From: Pascua guehoae
Lineage: Eukaryota > Basidiomycota > Tremellomycetes > Trichosporonales > Trichosporonaceae
Length of the DNA stretch: 64,000 bases
Direction of reading: 5' to 3'
Assembly (NCBI GenBank): GCA_001600415.1
Contig: BCJX01000003.1
Span: forward strand, 1,170,809-1,234,808
Below are positions 11,472-22,581 of this stretch, one piece after another; within the stretch, counting starts at the first letter, position 1; each line of letters starts with the position of its first letter. A program made the position numbers and the translations under genes. Under the pieces are notes generated by a model. The model made no database searches. It was not told where the DNA came from and was given only the letters and a program-made list of their open reading frames with translations.

Positions 11472-12236
11472 TTACTTGCAGACGTTGCACTTCTTCGAGC
11501 CCTTGGGAATGTAGGCACCCGAGCACTCGGGACCGGCAATGGGGGCAATGGGGCAGATGCGGTTGTCGCTGGGGTAGTGCCAGAAGTTGACGCCGCCCTT
11601 GTTGCCGCAGTAGATGCCGCCGTTGACACCGCAGTTGCCCTTGATGGGGCACGAGGGAATGTTGATCCAGCAGTTGTCGACAATCTGGCCCGGGCGGCCG
11701 CCGAAGACGCACTCGAAGATGCTAAGCTTGACCTTGAGGATGGCGCCGAGGATGCCGAGAATCAAGCCGGTGCGCTCCTCGACGTCACGCTCGGCGACCT
11801 GGGTGTTGTCGCGCTCCTCGACCTCGGCGGCGAAGCGCTCCGCCAACTCGTCGGAGCGCTTCCAGTTGTAGCCCTTGGGGACGTTGCAGACGCTGCAGAC
11901 ACCGTTGCCGCCGATGGTGACGTCGTGGCCGAGGCAGTCCTCGTCACGGCCACGGCCCCAGACAACGGTGCGGACAGTGTTGTCGGCGTTGAAGTAGAAG
12001 AGCTGGTCGCCCGTCTGCCTGTGGGTGCCACAGTACGTGCCGCCGGTGACGACCTGGTCGCCGATCGAGATGCCCGGGAACTCGCAGGCAGTGCCCGTGT
12101 TCTGGATGACGCTGTCGCTCTGGCTAGTCTTGCCGCCAAAGAGTTTCTTGATCGTGTTGAGGATGATCGTGCGCTCGTTAATGGGCGACGCGGCGGCAAA
12201 GCCCGCGAGGACGGTGGCGTAGAAGGCAAACTTCAT
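11472..12236 (-). CDS. Small secreted cysteine-rich protein with duplicated module
   Basis: Single exon, 254 residues. The N-terminus MKFAFYATVLAGFAAAS is a clear secretory signal peptide, with probable cleavage near residue 17. The mature protein holds 14 cysteines and two similar modules: one near residues 47-120 (GGTYCG, later DEDCLG and GVCSVC), one near residues 175-254 (GGIYCG, later GPECSG and KKCNVC), joined by an acidic Arg/Glu-rich linker and a hydrophobic segment (LILGILGAILKVKLSIF). I recognise no family. Codons are strongly biased to C/G-ending forms (AAC, AAG, GTC, GGC), which suggests high expression, and a TATA-like box sits about 110 bases upstream. A wall-associated, effector-like or matrix protein is possible; function unknown. 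Confidence 0.82.
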   Translation of the reverse strand: MKFAFYATVLAGFAAASPINERTIILNTIKKLFGGKTSQSDSVIQNTGTACEFPGISIGDQVVTGGTYCGTHRQTGDQLFYFNADNTVRTVVWGRGRDEDCLGHDVTIGGNGVCSVCNVPKGYNWKRSDELAERFAAEVEERDNTQVAERDVEERTGLILGILGAILKVKLSIFECVFGGRPGQIVDNCWINIPSCPIKGNCGVNGGIYCGNKGGVNFWHYPSDNRICPIAPIAGPECSGAYIPKGSKKCNVCK

Positions 12237-13609
12237 TGTGGTGAAGATGTGTCGGGTCGAGTATACTCGGGTGGGTACAAGGTAGTCGGTTGGGAGGAGA
12301 AGTTGTTGAAGGATGAAGATTTCTCGGGGCACAGACACCCCTCTCTTATATGCCTTTTCCGAGGCTTCAACCACCTCTCTCTTTGCAATCTTGGCAAGAG
12401 CACCCAGTTGGCCGCGTTTAGCACAGAATAAAAAAAGAAAAAGTTGCCGTGCCGCCCCAAGCCGGGTCTCACCAGCCACAGTACATGAGAACGCTACGTT
12501 ACGCTTGCCGCTGGGGTACACACTCGCAACGCGCCTTGCCAGCCCCTCGACATGAGAAGACTTCCCACTCGCAAGAATGTGCCAGTTTCCCCGCGCTCGT
12601 AAAGGAGAGACTCTTCTCTACACCCGCCACACGAGTGCCATACTCGACCATGTACAGTTAGCAGATGATGATGATGTTGGCGACTGCGGGAGGCTGGAAG
12701 GTTTCAGGAAGTCAACCCTGGGTCAGTCCCCGTCACCGACGACCTGGTATCGAAGTGAACGGGAAGCAGTTCACTCGGGATGTCGTAAAATGTACCGATG
12801 GCGGGAGATTAAGATGTCGGATGATGTTGGGTCATTGTTGCACTAAACTGCTGCGAATTGATGTCAGAGGTGGAGAATGGGGAGGAGTCGGTGACATGTT
12901 GTGCAACATGGCCAATGGTGGCGCCGATCGCCACATGTCGTAAGCCCAGTGCCCTGTGACATAAGCAGGGTATATTTCCGGAGGGTGCCGACCTTCCCGC
13001 CTGGGGCGTGGAGCACTCCCGACAAACCATGTCACATGCCATGTATTGGGCACCGGGCAAAGATGAAACGGCATGGTATGACGGTAAAACGCGCCAAAAC
13101 CCTTCCCGGGTCCCTTTGGGTTAACGGATACCGGATCCAACGTTCCAAGCGAGCGCGAGCAAAAAAGCAAACGCGACACACGCGCAGTCTCTCCTTCCGG
13201 GATGCCCGCCACGGGGTTCCTATACATCGGGGAGCAATGCCATTACGTGGTTGCAACCATCAGCGGTGGGCTCAGCGCTTACACCGGCAACTGTAATTGC
13301 GCGACACCCGCGCGACAACACGGGTTGGGGAGGAACATATTACGTTGGTGCATGAAGTCTGCCCGTTGGCTATACATAGCCAATTCAGTACCTGCCCCCG
13401 CTTGCCATGATGACTTTGTGTTGCCTCATACACACCATCATGCTTTACAAGTGCCCAGCGGGATCTTAAGGTGCGCTCGACATTTGTTTTGACGGCATCC
13501 CACGACCGTTGCCCGCTCATGGCATGTCACTCTCCGCCAAACCATGCCGAGCAGCTTTCCAAAAAAGGCAGATCAACTTTGTCCATGTCCCAAAAATATT
13601 TCTACCAAC
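12237..13609. other. Intergenic, promoter of secreted-protein gene and 3' flank of GH3 gene
   Basis: 1373 bases. Apart from the TATA-like element no gene, tRNA or clear repeat was found. All long reading frames here lack family resemblance and overlap each other on both strands. Confidence 0.55.
12343..12353 (-). promoter_or_regulatory. TATA-box-like element of the secreted-protein gene
   Basis: On the minus strand the sequence reads GCATATAAGAG, about 107-117 bases upstream of the ATG at 12236. The spacing and TATAAG core suit a strong fungal TATA promoter. No expression evidence. Confidence 0.5.
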
Positions 13610-16600
13610 TTAGAGGCCGGTCCACTCAAACCCAGGAGCCACCTCGAACGGCTCCTTACCCCACAGCGACTGCGCATCTTTGCCGATCGACACGGCCCAG
13701 GTGCCGTACTCGGCGACCCAGAGGTTGTCCACCTCGTCCCAGTGCGAGATGGCATACTTGTTGAGCGTGACCTGGATACGCTTGCTTTGCCCGGCGGCGA
13801 GAGCGTGTACCTTGGCAAAAGCCTGCAGCGTGTGACTTGGGTGCTGGCGCTGAAGTTGCCTCGAGTGGGGTGGTGGGAGCACGTAGAAGTGGACGCTGTG
13901 GCTTCCCGCCACCAAACCCGCGTTGGTGACGACAACGCTCACGTCGAGGTTCCAGTCGGCGGGAGACGTCCCTGGCCGGGAGACGGATTCGATCTTGAGA
14001 TCCGAGTACTCGAATGTGGTGTAAGACAGCCCGTGGCCGAACGGGAAAAGCGGAGTGATGCCACGAGCATTGTAGTGCTTGTAGCCAACGTAGATGCCAT
14101 CGTCATAGTGGACCTTGCCCATCTCGCTCTTGAAACTAAGCGCTGCCGACGGATCGCTCTCGTTGCGGGGGTACGTCAGTGGGAGGCGCCCACTTGGGTT
14201 TGTAAAGCCATAGACAATGTCGGCAATGCTAGTGCCAGTCTCGTTGCCGCCGTACCAAGCCGCCACCACACCGCGCACACCGTCGAGCCATGGCATGGAC
14301 ACGGCCGAGCCGCCTTGGATCACGACGACCGTGTTGGGGTTGGCGACAGACACGGCGTGAATGAGCTCGTCGGTCTGCAGGGGCAGCGAAAGGTTGGGAC
14401 GGTCGTCGCCCTCACTCTCCCAGTCGGGGCTGAGACCGCACACGACCACAGCAACGTCGGCAAGGGCAGCGGCCTCGGCCGCCTCCTTGATACTGCGCGC
14501 GGGGTCATATGCTGGCTGAGCGCCAATCCGGATGCCGCCATAACGGAATGTGGCCGGGACAATGAATTCGACATCTGGTGGCGCCCGGAAGTCATGGAAG
14601 AGGCGAATGTCGTACTTCTACAGGGAGCGTTAGCAAATATCCCCGCACAATACGCATTTTCCCCGCAGACAGCTGCGATGGCTTGTGGACACTACGTACC
14701 TTGCCCTCCTCGACCTTGATGCGGACATACTCCTCCTTGGTGCCAGAGCCGTAGAACGCGGTTCCCTTGACCTTGTAGTCGGTAAGGCTCCAAACGAGCT
14801 CGCCGTCGACGTAGAACCAGCCCTTGCCCGTGATGCAGATACCGAACTCGTACTCGCCCGTGATTGGCGAGGTGAATACCGTCTTGATCTCGGAGAATTT
14901 GCCATTCTCGAGGCCAGGGTAGTAAAAGTCATTGAAGCGGATCTCGGAGCGATAGAGGTGGTCGCGAACAATCCAGTCCTTGGCCTGGGTCCCGTCCTCG
15001 AGGAGCGGGTAGTGATACATGTCGAAACCGACCTTGCCGTCTTCAGCCGTAAAGCACTCGTCCAAGAGAGGGTGGTAGCGCACGGTGCTCGTACCCATGG
15101 CGTACGACAGCTCCACCGACTCGGGTTTGCGCTCTACAAAGCCCTGCCATGGCGATACGCCCCATGCCGACTGGAGGCGTGCAGACCCGCCACCAGTGAA
15201 GACCTTTGCCTTGGCGTTGGGACCGATAATAGCCACCTTGCCTTGCTTGATCGGGAGAATGTCGCCCTCGTTCTTGAGCAGCGTGATGCCCTCGGTAGCG
15301 ATGCGGTGGACGAGCTTGCGGTCCTTTTCCTGGTCTTCCCACCGTGTCTTTTCCGTCTTGTCCGTACCGTACACGAGGTCCTCGTTGGCCCGTGCCAGCT
15401 GCTGCACCCATTTCAAGACGTGGGCGACGTTGTGGTCAATCTGTCGCTCGGTCGACTTGTGCGTCTCGTACGTCTGGTCCAGGAGGACCTTTGTACGCCA
15501 GCGCGACGGCCCTGGAAACTCAATGTTCAGGCCCGCGTTGATGGCCTCGGAGACCGAGTAGGTTCCGTACCAATCCGACATGATGAGTTTGTCGAATCCC
15601 CACTCCTTGCGTAGGATGCCCTGCAGGAGCTCCTTGTTCTCAGAGACGTGCGTCCCGTTCACCTTGTTGTAGCCGGTCATGACCGCCGACGCAGGCGAGC
15701 CAGCGAGCGCCAGCTGGAACGGGCGCAGGTACACTTCACGGAGCGCGCGCGGTGCAATGATGGCGTCACTGCCTGATCGGTCGTTCTCCTGGTCGTTGGC
15801 GACAAAGTGCTTGAGCGTCGACGATACGCCGTTCTCTTCCAACCCCCGGCAGTATGCAGCCGCAAGTTGGCCAGACAACGTCGGGTCTTCGGAAAATGAC
15901 TCGAATGCACGGCCGCCCAGGGGCGAGCGCTGGATGTTGATCGTCGGCCCGAGCAGACACACGGCACCGCGCGCCTTGGTCTCCTCTGCCAGCACGCGGC
16001 CCATCTCCTGGGTGAGCTCGGGGTCAAAGGTCGCACCGACGCAGGTCGCCGCGGGGAAGGCGACTCCTGGGGCTGAGGGGGGTTAGATATACTGTGTTCA
16101 AGAGCATAACCGCTGTTTCCTCCTCGCCTCTCAAACCTATGGCTCTAGCCGGTTGAGAGCCCAGTACTGTCGGCAACCCAGCGTTCTCCGCAACAAGGCA
16201 GAGCGGTCACAAGTTTGCACCCCAATGTCTTCCTCGGACCCACGCTTCCAGGGACACCACGAGCTTGCAGTTGCCTTACGACGGCCCGCACATCGTCGCG
16301 GTCGCCGACATCCCAGGCGGGTGACACGCGCACGCTCGCGTTCGGTGGGATCCCACCGCCTACGCTGCGGTGACCCAGCTATCGACCAGTGTGGACAATG
16401 CACAGCCCGCACACCTTGTACCAGGCCGGCAACCTCGCCTCCATTCATACCTCCGCCCGACCAGACTCACTCATATTGTACGCATTGCCACCACGCGCAC
16501 CCCCCGGCCCGTCCGTCACCTTGACGCTGGGGATATTGAGGCGTGCAACCGGCGACGTGTGCCACCATCCTTGCGAGGTGATAATCTCGCGCTTCTCGTC

Positions 16601-16690
16601 GATCGTCATCTTGGTGATGAGCTCGGGGATCGAGGCCGTCAGGAAGGACCGGTCCATCTTGTGGTTGTCCGCGTCGTAGTCGACTGGCAT
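13610..16690 (-). CDS. GH3 beta-glucosidase with PA14 insert, intracellular type
   Basis: Hydrolyses terminal beta-D-glucosyl residues of cellobiose and other beta-glucosides. Minus-strand exons 16690..16471, 16072..14700 and 14617..13610 give 866 residues. Order: N-terminal GH3 barrel (about 1-300) with KVTDGPGGARGG, KHFVANDQE and the nucleophile Asp in IMSDWYG (about residue 240); GH3 C-terminal sandwich, starting near ATEGITLLKNEG; a PA14 insert (about 405-560, including FTSPITGEYEFGICITGKGW); the rest of the sandwich (AAWYGGNETG, FPFGHGLSYTTFEYS); and a fibronectin-III-like tail. This layout is that of Kluyveromyces-type BGL1 and other fungal PA14 GH3 enzymes. There is no signal peptide, so the enzyme is probably cytosolic and would act on imported beta-glucosides, matching the transporter and regulator upstream. 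Joining exon 1 to exon 2 over a 398-nt intron gives AYNMTPGVAFPAATCVGATFD, the expected motif. Confidence 0.93.
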
Positions 16691-17386
16691 GGTGGGCGGA
16701 AAGGGCGAGTGGGAGGTGGGTGGAAAGTTGTCAAGCTGGGTGTCGATGAGCCCCGCCTAGTCTATGTACTGTAGGGTACTGGGAAAGAAGTGGGAGACGG
16801 GTGAGGAGGTGGGTTGGGGTGATGGAGCAGCGATGGAGGCGAGCTTAAGGACGATGTGTGCGAGGTGTCCCTTCGACGTGCCGGTGGGAGATACCACCTT
16901 CGGACCGGGCATTGTTGTTGGGCCTTGCGGCGTCGGATTGTCGAACCATATCAGGATCGGTGATTGTTGTGGGGCTGGGGAGATAGAGGATCACGATGGA
17001 TCAGCAGTCTGCGCATCTGTAGTTGCGCTGGTGGGATGTACCATGGGATAGTGTGTTCGTGGGTGCACTCGTGCTGAATGTGCCGTTCTACCCCGCCCCC
17101 GCAAAGAATTCACCGCCCCGCAGGTCCGGACCGGTATTTTACATCGGCAATGGGGCGGCGGGGTAAATGTGCGATCAATCGCCGTATCGGACAAGTGCGA
17201 TGCTGCGCAATACTCCGACGTTAACCGTGTTTTGCCTCCCAGTCATCCCTACTGTCAACCCCATCGTCAACGCAACCTTCAACCCGAACCTCATCCTTCT
17301 CACCGACCCTCGCCTGATCCCCCTCACCTCCACCACAATGCACTAGCCCCTCCACGCTCCCTCCTCACCTCCCAAGACAAAAAGCT
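16691..17386. other. Intergenic, promoter of GH3 gene
   Basis: About 700 bases between the GH3 start and the tRNA-Glu gene. No gene recognised. Confidence 0.55.
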
Positions 17387-17509
17387 TCTCCGCCAGGGAG
17401 TCGAACCCTGCTCTATCGCGATCTCCGAACACGCTCGAGCTGCTGCTCGTCGTCGATGCCGGGACTCTCTCTTGAGAGGCGATTATACTAACCGATATAC
17501 TAGCGAAGA
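17387..17509 (-). tRNA. tRNA-Glu (anticodon CTC) with a 52-nt intron
   Basis: Read on the minus strand, the acceptor stem TCTTCGC pairs with GCGGAGA (one T-G wobble). The D arm is GTAT/GTAT around ATCGGTTA. The anticodon stem ATCGC pairs with GCGAT around loop C-T-CTC-A/C, and the T arm is CAGGG-TTCGACT-CCCTG. Pol III A- and B-box sequences are intact. An intron of about 52 nt (17472..17421) interrupts the anticodon loop after position 37, the standard place for tRNA introns. The mature tRNA is 71 nt before CCA addition, and CCA is not encoded. The long intron fits basidiomycete tRNA genes. Exact intron ends are inferred from the stem pairing. Confidence 0.88.
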
Positions 17510-18549
17510 GGGTGTTTTTGATAGCGCGAACGCTTGTTTGTCGGGGAGACCGGGAGATGGGGATGAGAGAGATGGGAAAGTGCTGCTTGATGAAGAGATT
17601 AGTGCATCAGGGAGCGGGGGAGTGCGCGGCCGTCTTGTCGCCTGTTCAAGTGTCGTGTGTTGTTGATTGACATGCTCCGATGACAGTTGCGGACCTCGAT
17701 TATTATCTCGCAGAATCGGGCAGTAGGAAGATATCCGGGGATGAGCGTCTGGAATGTCCGAGGACAGCAGAAATGGTTACACGTCCACAAGCAGCAGATC
17801 AGTACTCCTACTTCACCAGTACAGAGTGCGCATCTTATCAGTGTATAGGCCCATGCGGAAGCCATGTACAGGATAGACAACGGACCACACACACACGGTC
17901 GGTACTGGCATACAAAAGGGGTAGACATGTGTGCCCCGCATTACTTGTGGCAGATACCCCTCCGAAGCTGTAAACTGCTGTCCCCCTCATCCCCTTGACC
18001 CTTGGCATGGTTTGTCTCCACAATTTGTCTCCACCCGTAAGCACACACATTATAAGATATTATAATATATTATAAGATATGATAAGATATGACGATCGTC
18101 ATAAGACATTATTATAAGATAGTATAAGACATCATAAGAAATCAAAAGATAAAAGGACAGATAGATACAGTCTGTGGCAGACGGCGTGTTAACAGAGGGC
18201 AGCTTGGAACGATGAGGTGTGTGTATGTGTGTGAGAACCAGGCATAAGCGCTGACCCGGTCCCACCACTGACCCAAAAGGTATTTTGAGCTTGGAAGGAA
18301 GCCTAGAATGCGCTTATGACCCGACCGCTAGCAGGCTGTCACGACGGAACCTGACACGGTGGGTGTACAGGGCACATACGAGCTGCAGCTGGTACCACGG
18401 ACGAGTTAAGACGACATATGTTCGCAGAGGACACACGCTACCTGGCTTGACGTTCGCATCCGTCGCGGGACACCGGGAAGAACGCCTTGCGCAATACACC
18501 ACACTCCTCCAGTGTCCAGCCCCCCCAATGATACCCACCGCTCGTCAAT
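17510..18549. other. Intergenic with AT-rich repeat island
   Basis: About 1 kb without a coding signal. Holds the AT-rich repeat described separately (18049-18155). Confidence 0.55.
18049..18155. repeat. AT-rich degenerate repeat (TATAAGATA-type units)
   Basis: About 105 bases made of variants of ATTATAAGATA / CATAAGACAT, far more AT-rich than the rest of the window. Units are imperfect and roughly 9-12 bp. It includes a short palindrome, GACGATCGTC. Confidence 0.85.
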
Positions 18550-18635
18550 GGCGATTTAGCTCAGTTGGTTAGAGCGCATGCTTAACACGAGACGCTCGTG
18601 GTCCGCATGAGGTCGGCGCGCGTGATTCCTTTGTC
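18550..18635 (+). pseudogene. tRNA-Val(AAC)-like sequence, 3' half degenerate
   Basis: The 5' half looks like a real tRNA: GGCGATT, then a perfect A box TAGCTCAGTTGG, D stem GCTC/GAGC, anticodon stem CATGC and loop TTAACA with anticodon AAC, followed by a possible 16-nt intron and the matching stem strand GCATG. The 3' half fails: there is no GGTTCGA B box (only CGTGATTCC) and no AATCGCC to close the acceptor stem. I read it as a tRNA-Val relic or a damaged copy; a sequence error or an aberrant functional gene is possible. Confidence 0.45.
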
Positions 18636-20265
18636 GCGTGGTTGACGTGTGCGGCGCGAAGCTCAGGGAAACTGGGCACGGTTTCCCGACCACGCTTCGC
18701 GCGGTCGGAAAAAACGGCAGTTTGACCCTGTCAAACGTCATAGATGCTCCTCTTTTGCTCCTGCCCGACATGTTCAGAGGTCAGGAGGGGTCAGACCGGA
18801 GAGACCAGGCTCGGAGACGACAGATGTGATGTGTGATGTTGGGGTTGCCTGGGGTCAACATCAACATTGGGCGTATCGAGGATTTATTTCCACGACACCG
18901 TTTTTGTTTCCGAGGGGCCAATCTGAATCGGCTGGCTTGTGCACTGTTATCTTTGTACTGACGATGGATCCAGCCCGTCTGGGTGTTGGAGGACGGATGC
19001 GGAAAGTCATCATTCGAGGGAGGTATGGCGTCATGGCGTGGCAGAGGTGAGCACACACGGACGCTCATGGGCTGTCCTCCACAACTGAAAATTACTGGGG
19101 CTACTCCAGTATTCGTTGCTGCTGTTGAGATGGGTTACGCCAGTCTCTACGATTGAGCGTCTACTGTTCCCACGTTGCTGGGTTCACCTCCCTGTCGACT
19201 ATTTTGGCCAGCCGTGTCCCGACTTGAAATACTGCCAACCACGACCAATACTGCACGTGAACATACTGTGAAATCTCTCGTTCCACAGTACTCGGTGCTG
19301 TCGGTACAGTGGTTGCTTGCGTCAGTGGCAAACAAGCACGATTGGGGTAGGTGGACGAGCAAGTCGGTCGTCCTGTGGCACGCATTCCCCGAGGCGATGG
19401 AGATGGTGGATGAGCTGTCGCTGGCCTCCACACGCCAACGTGAGTAAATGCTGTCATGATGTCAGAAGCATCACTGCCGACATTGACCCCCTATCCCATA
19501 TCTCCGCATGTGCCCCTCATTACGCAACACGCAGCGCCGTTGGCATGCAGCACAGGTCTTGCCATTGATGTCAGTCTTAGACCCCAGCGTCGGTAACGAC
19601 AGGGACGTCCGTTGAAATGTGCATTAAAAAGGCAAAAGGGACGGGTGACAGGCCTCGGGTTGGTTCCTTGGACGATGGGCGCATTCATAGTGGTCAGTAT
19701 TCAGTGGTAGTGACTGGGAATCCCGGGAGCGATGAGTAGAGTGAGGCACACCAGGGCATGGCAAGAGCGACGTGACGAGCAGCCCCACTGGTGAAAGGCT
19801 CGCGTCTGATCTTCGCCCGTGAATGCCATTCACTAACGCGAGTACTGTCGCGAGACCAGGTCATGCATGTGTGAATGGGTATAACCCCACCGGGTATCCA
19901 CGTGAACTGGGTCGTAATATAGTCCAGGGGTCGGTCGGTCATGAGGGCGGGGCCGCGGTCGACAACAGGACTACGCGGGCGCGGGGCGTGTATAGCGGGT
20001 GGCGGTTGGAGTCGCACCGGCGTCGGACGGGTCGCATTTTTTTTTTCTACACCTCAGTGTCTACTCGCTCCTCGTCGAGCGTACGTCACAATGTCGCGTC
20101 TTCACACGGGTCGGCACGAGACTCATCCTCCTCGTCCTCGTGCTCGGTGTCTCGTCGGGTCTCTATTGCTCGGTGTCTCCTACTCCATCTCTCCTGCCTC
20201 GATTCCTCGCTTCATCACTCAACTGGAGGCTTCCTCTCTCTATACTCCTACTTCACTTCCTCTCT
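18636..20265. other. Gene-free stretch and 3' flank of SPC2
   Basis: About 1.6 kb. Reading frames on the plus strand near 20000-20290 are hydrophobic but are pyrimidine-rich shadows of the SPC2 3' flank. A T10 run lies at about 20038-20047. Nothing else recognised. Confidence 0.5.
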
Positions 20266-21783
20266 CTACTCCTCCTTCAAGCCCTCGTCCTCGACAGCAA
20301 CGAGGCCGGCCTGACCAAGGAGCGCAGCGAGCCAGCGCGCCACCTCGCCCTCCTCGACGCCGCCGTCGTTGTCGACGACCTCGCCGACAGGCTTGCCGCT
20401 CACGACGCGTGCCTTGTGGATCAGGCTCTTGCCGTTGTTGCTCGTCGTCGACAATGTCAGATGCACGAGGTACGTCGGGCCATGGGGGTGGGGCGCTCCC
20501 GAGACGGCGTTCGACGATGCCGATGCCGACGAGACGGCCGAAAACGACGATGGCGAAGGGGGAGATGACGCAGAGGTCGGCGACGAGGGGCGCGAGTCAG
20601 GCGACACGGTGCACACCGAGGCTGGTGGGGGCAGGAGGCTGGTCGAGGTGTGAATCTGGATCAGGTCGGTTTCAATCTGCACAGTCAGTATCACAGTCGT
20701 GCACGTTGGTTGCGGGCATGGAGTGCGCGTGGGCATCCCGGACACTGGGAGCATGGACACAGTGTTGAGCATTGGACGCAGGGCCACGAGGACCGATTTA
20801 GCCATCAAGGACTGCGGCGTGTGTCGCTGTTGGATGGCCATCGCACCAGCGCCAAGTTCCAGCTCGCGGGAGGTTCACTGGTGTCGCCATTCTCTAGCCA
20901 CGGAGTGCCAGCAATCGTGCCATGTCGCATTGCGACCGTGATCCGCAACACGATCGTACGCGGATCACCCTCGCTTCAATCTCGAACCGACGTCGGACTT
21001 ACCCGCTTGACGATGCGCCTCCTACGCCCACGGAACACCTCGCCACGCTCGACCCAGCGCTTCCAAGCCCAGAGGGCAGTCTGCAGTCCTCCGTACGACA
21101 CGACCGCGATAAGGAGATATGGCTTGCTGTCCTCAAACGACATGCGAATCGAGTACAGCATCGCGCCGAGAGATATCAGCACGGACGCATAGCCGAGCGC
21201 GAGGTGGACAGTCGGGTGCAGACGCGAAGGCGTAAACGCCTGATCGGCGAGGTACTAGTTTGTTAGCGACGTGCACACACGCAAAGTCAGAAAGTATCAG
21301 GCAGGGGTGGAGGTGGTGGCAACCGGTTAGGATCGTGCAGATCGACCGTGATGCTCAAGCGCTAAAGTTCTGGCCTTGACCCGACAAATTGAACGCGATT
21401 GACGTGATCCGATAAGGCCATTGCTCGGCGATGCGTTGAGGTGAGGTGAAACGCAACCAGAACAGCGTGCCGGGTGTTGCCACCCTTGCAGCGCAGTCTT
21501 TGCGTAGCGGACGCATGGCTGCGTCACCCCAAACCCACACGCCACCACGCTGAAGCGGCACCACACCCTCATCACTACCATGGACTCCCACCGAACGCAC
21601 CTTCTTGATAATATCGTCGAGCGACGTCTTGATCTCGGCGAGATGTGCCTTGTTGACGTGCACAGTGGGGAGCGGGTCGGTGGCGAGGGAGAGGGAAGGT
21701 GGGGCGGCCTTTGGCTGGGGCGTCTGGGGTGCGGGGGTAGCGAGGGACGCGTCGCCGGCGGCGGCGGCGCGTTTGCGAGACAT
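20266..21783 (-). CDS. SPC2: Signal peptidase complex subunit 2 (SPC25)
   Basis: Non-catalytic ER-membrane subunit of the signal peptidase complex that links the enzyme to the Sec61 translocon. Minus-strand exons 21783..21601, 21254..21003 and 20676..20266, all phase 0, give 281 residues. Recognisable parts are SLDDIIKKYLADQAF, HPTVHLALGYASVLISLG (helix 1), FEDSKPYLLIAVVSYGGLQT (helix 2) and RRIVKRIETDLIQIHTSTS after the helices. The C-terminal lumen-facing or cytosolic domain carries a Ser/Pro-rich insertion (about residues 160-195), making the protein longer than animal SPCS2 (about 225). The first intron is 346 nt and stays open in frame for a while, a shadow. It is divergent from VMA6; the start is the only ATG in frame near the conserved region. 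Confidence 0.88.
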
Positions 21784-22027
21784 GGGCAAGCTGGTGTCCG
21801 TATGCGGACTTGGGGGCGGTGGGTCTGGCAGTGGGGTGGGATGCGGCAGCGACAGTGGGGTCGACAGTGGTTCCAGGAATGGGAATTGGGCGAAGCGAAG
21901 GGTATCGACGTTGGAGGGGGGAAGAGATGTGGTGGTTGTGAAAGAAAAGGAAGGGTTGATGGTGGGTCGGCGGTGGGTGTGTGTCGGGGGGGGGGGGGGG
22001 GGGGGGGTGAAAAAGGAAGGGAAGCGA

Positions 22028-22061
<34 letters not shown>

Positions 22062-22581
22062 GAGGAAGGGGAGAGGGAGACGAGGTAGCGACAATGATGA
22101 TGATGATGAACCGAACACGAGACGAGACGAGGACGAGGACGAGACGAGAGACAGTGACACGCGTGACTCAAGAGCACGGAGGCCAGACCCAATTCTACAC
22201 CACTTAGTAGTGGGAGATAGCCGCAACCATGGCCTACCGTACTGTAGCACCTAGCACACCCTGGCCAGGACAGGACACACACGCACTGCTGCTTCCCACC
22301 TCTGTCATTCTGTGACAGCCAACTGCAAGTTAGCCTCTTGGCGCCTGCTGACGTGGAGCGGCAGTTAGAGGCCACAGGCTGGCTGTTCTTCCCTAACGGA
22401 ACCAAATTTATCAGTGGGTCGTCATGCCGCCACCTGTGACGTTACACCCACCCGTCCATCCATCCGTCCCTGCCGTCGCCGTTGCGGGCACTCACTGCCT
22501 GCCTGCCTGCCTTCTGGCGACCATCTCAACAACACCCATCGTCATCATCCTCCTCGCGTCCCCTCGCTTCCTTCGTTCACT
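21784..22581. promoter_or_regulatory. Divergent promoter region of SPC2 and VMA6
   Basis: 798 bases between two outward-facing start codons. The SPC2 side holds a G23 run (21985-22007) and a GA dinucleotide run (22031-22058), purine-rich on the plus strand. Core promoter elements were not identified. Confidence 0.6.
21985..22058. repeat. G23 homopolymer plus (GA)n run
   Basis: G run 21985-22007, then, after 23 bases of A/G-rich spacer, an alternating GA tract 22031-22058. On the SPC2 sense strand this reads poly-C and CT, likely within the leader or promoter. Confidence 0.95.

Noticed and set aside
19941..20768. Hydrophobic open frames on the plus strand (20000-20500)
   Set aside because: They overlap the SPC2 last exon on the other strand and its pyrimidine-rich 3' flank; no splice logic or family resemblance.
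21355..21600. Open extension of SPC2 exon 1 into intron 1
   Set aside because: Joining exon 1 at 21601 to exon 2 at 21254 gives the expected SPC2 sequence directly; the extension is a chance open frame.
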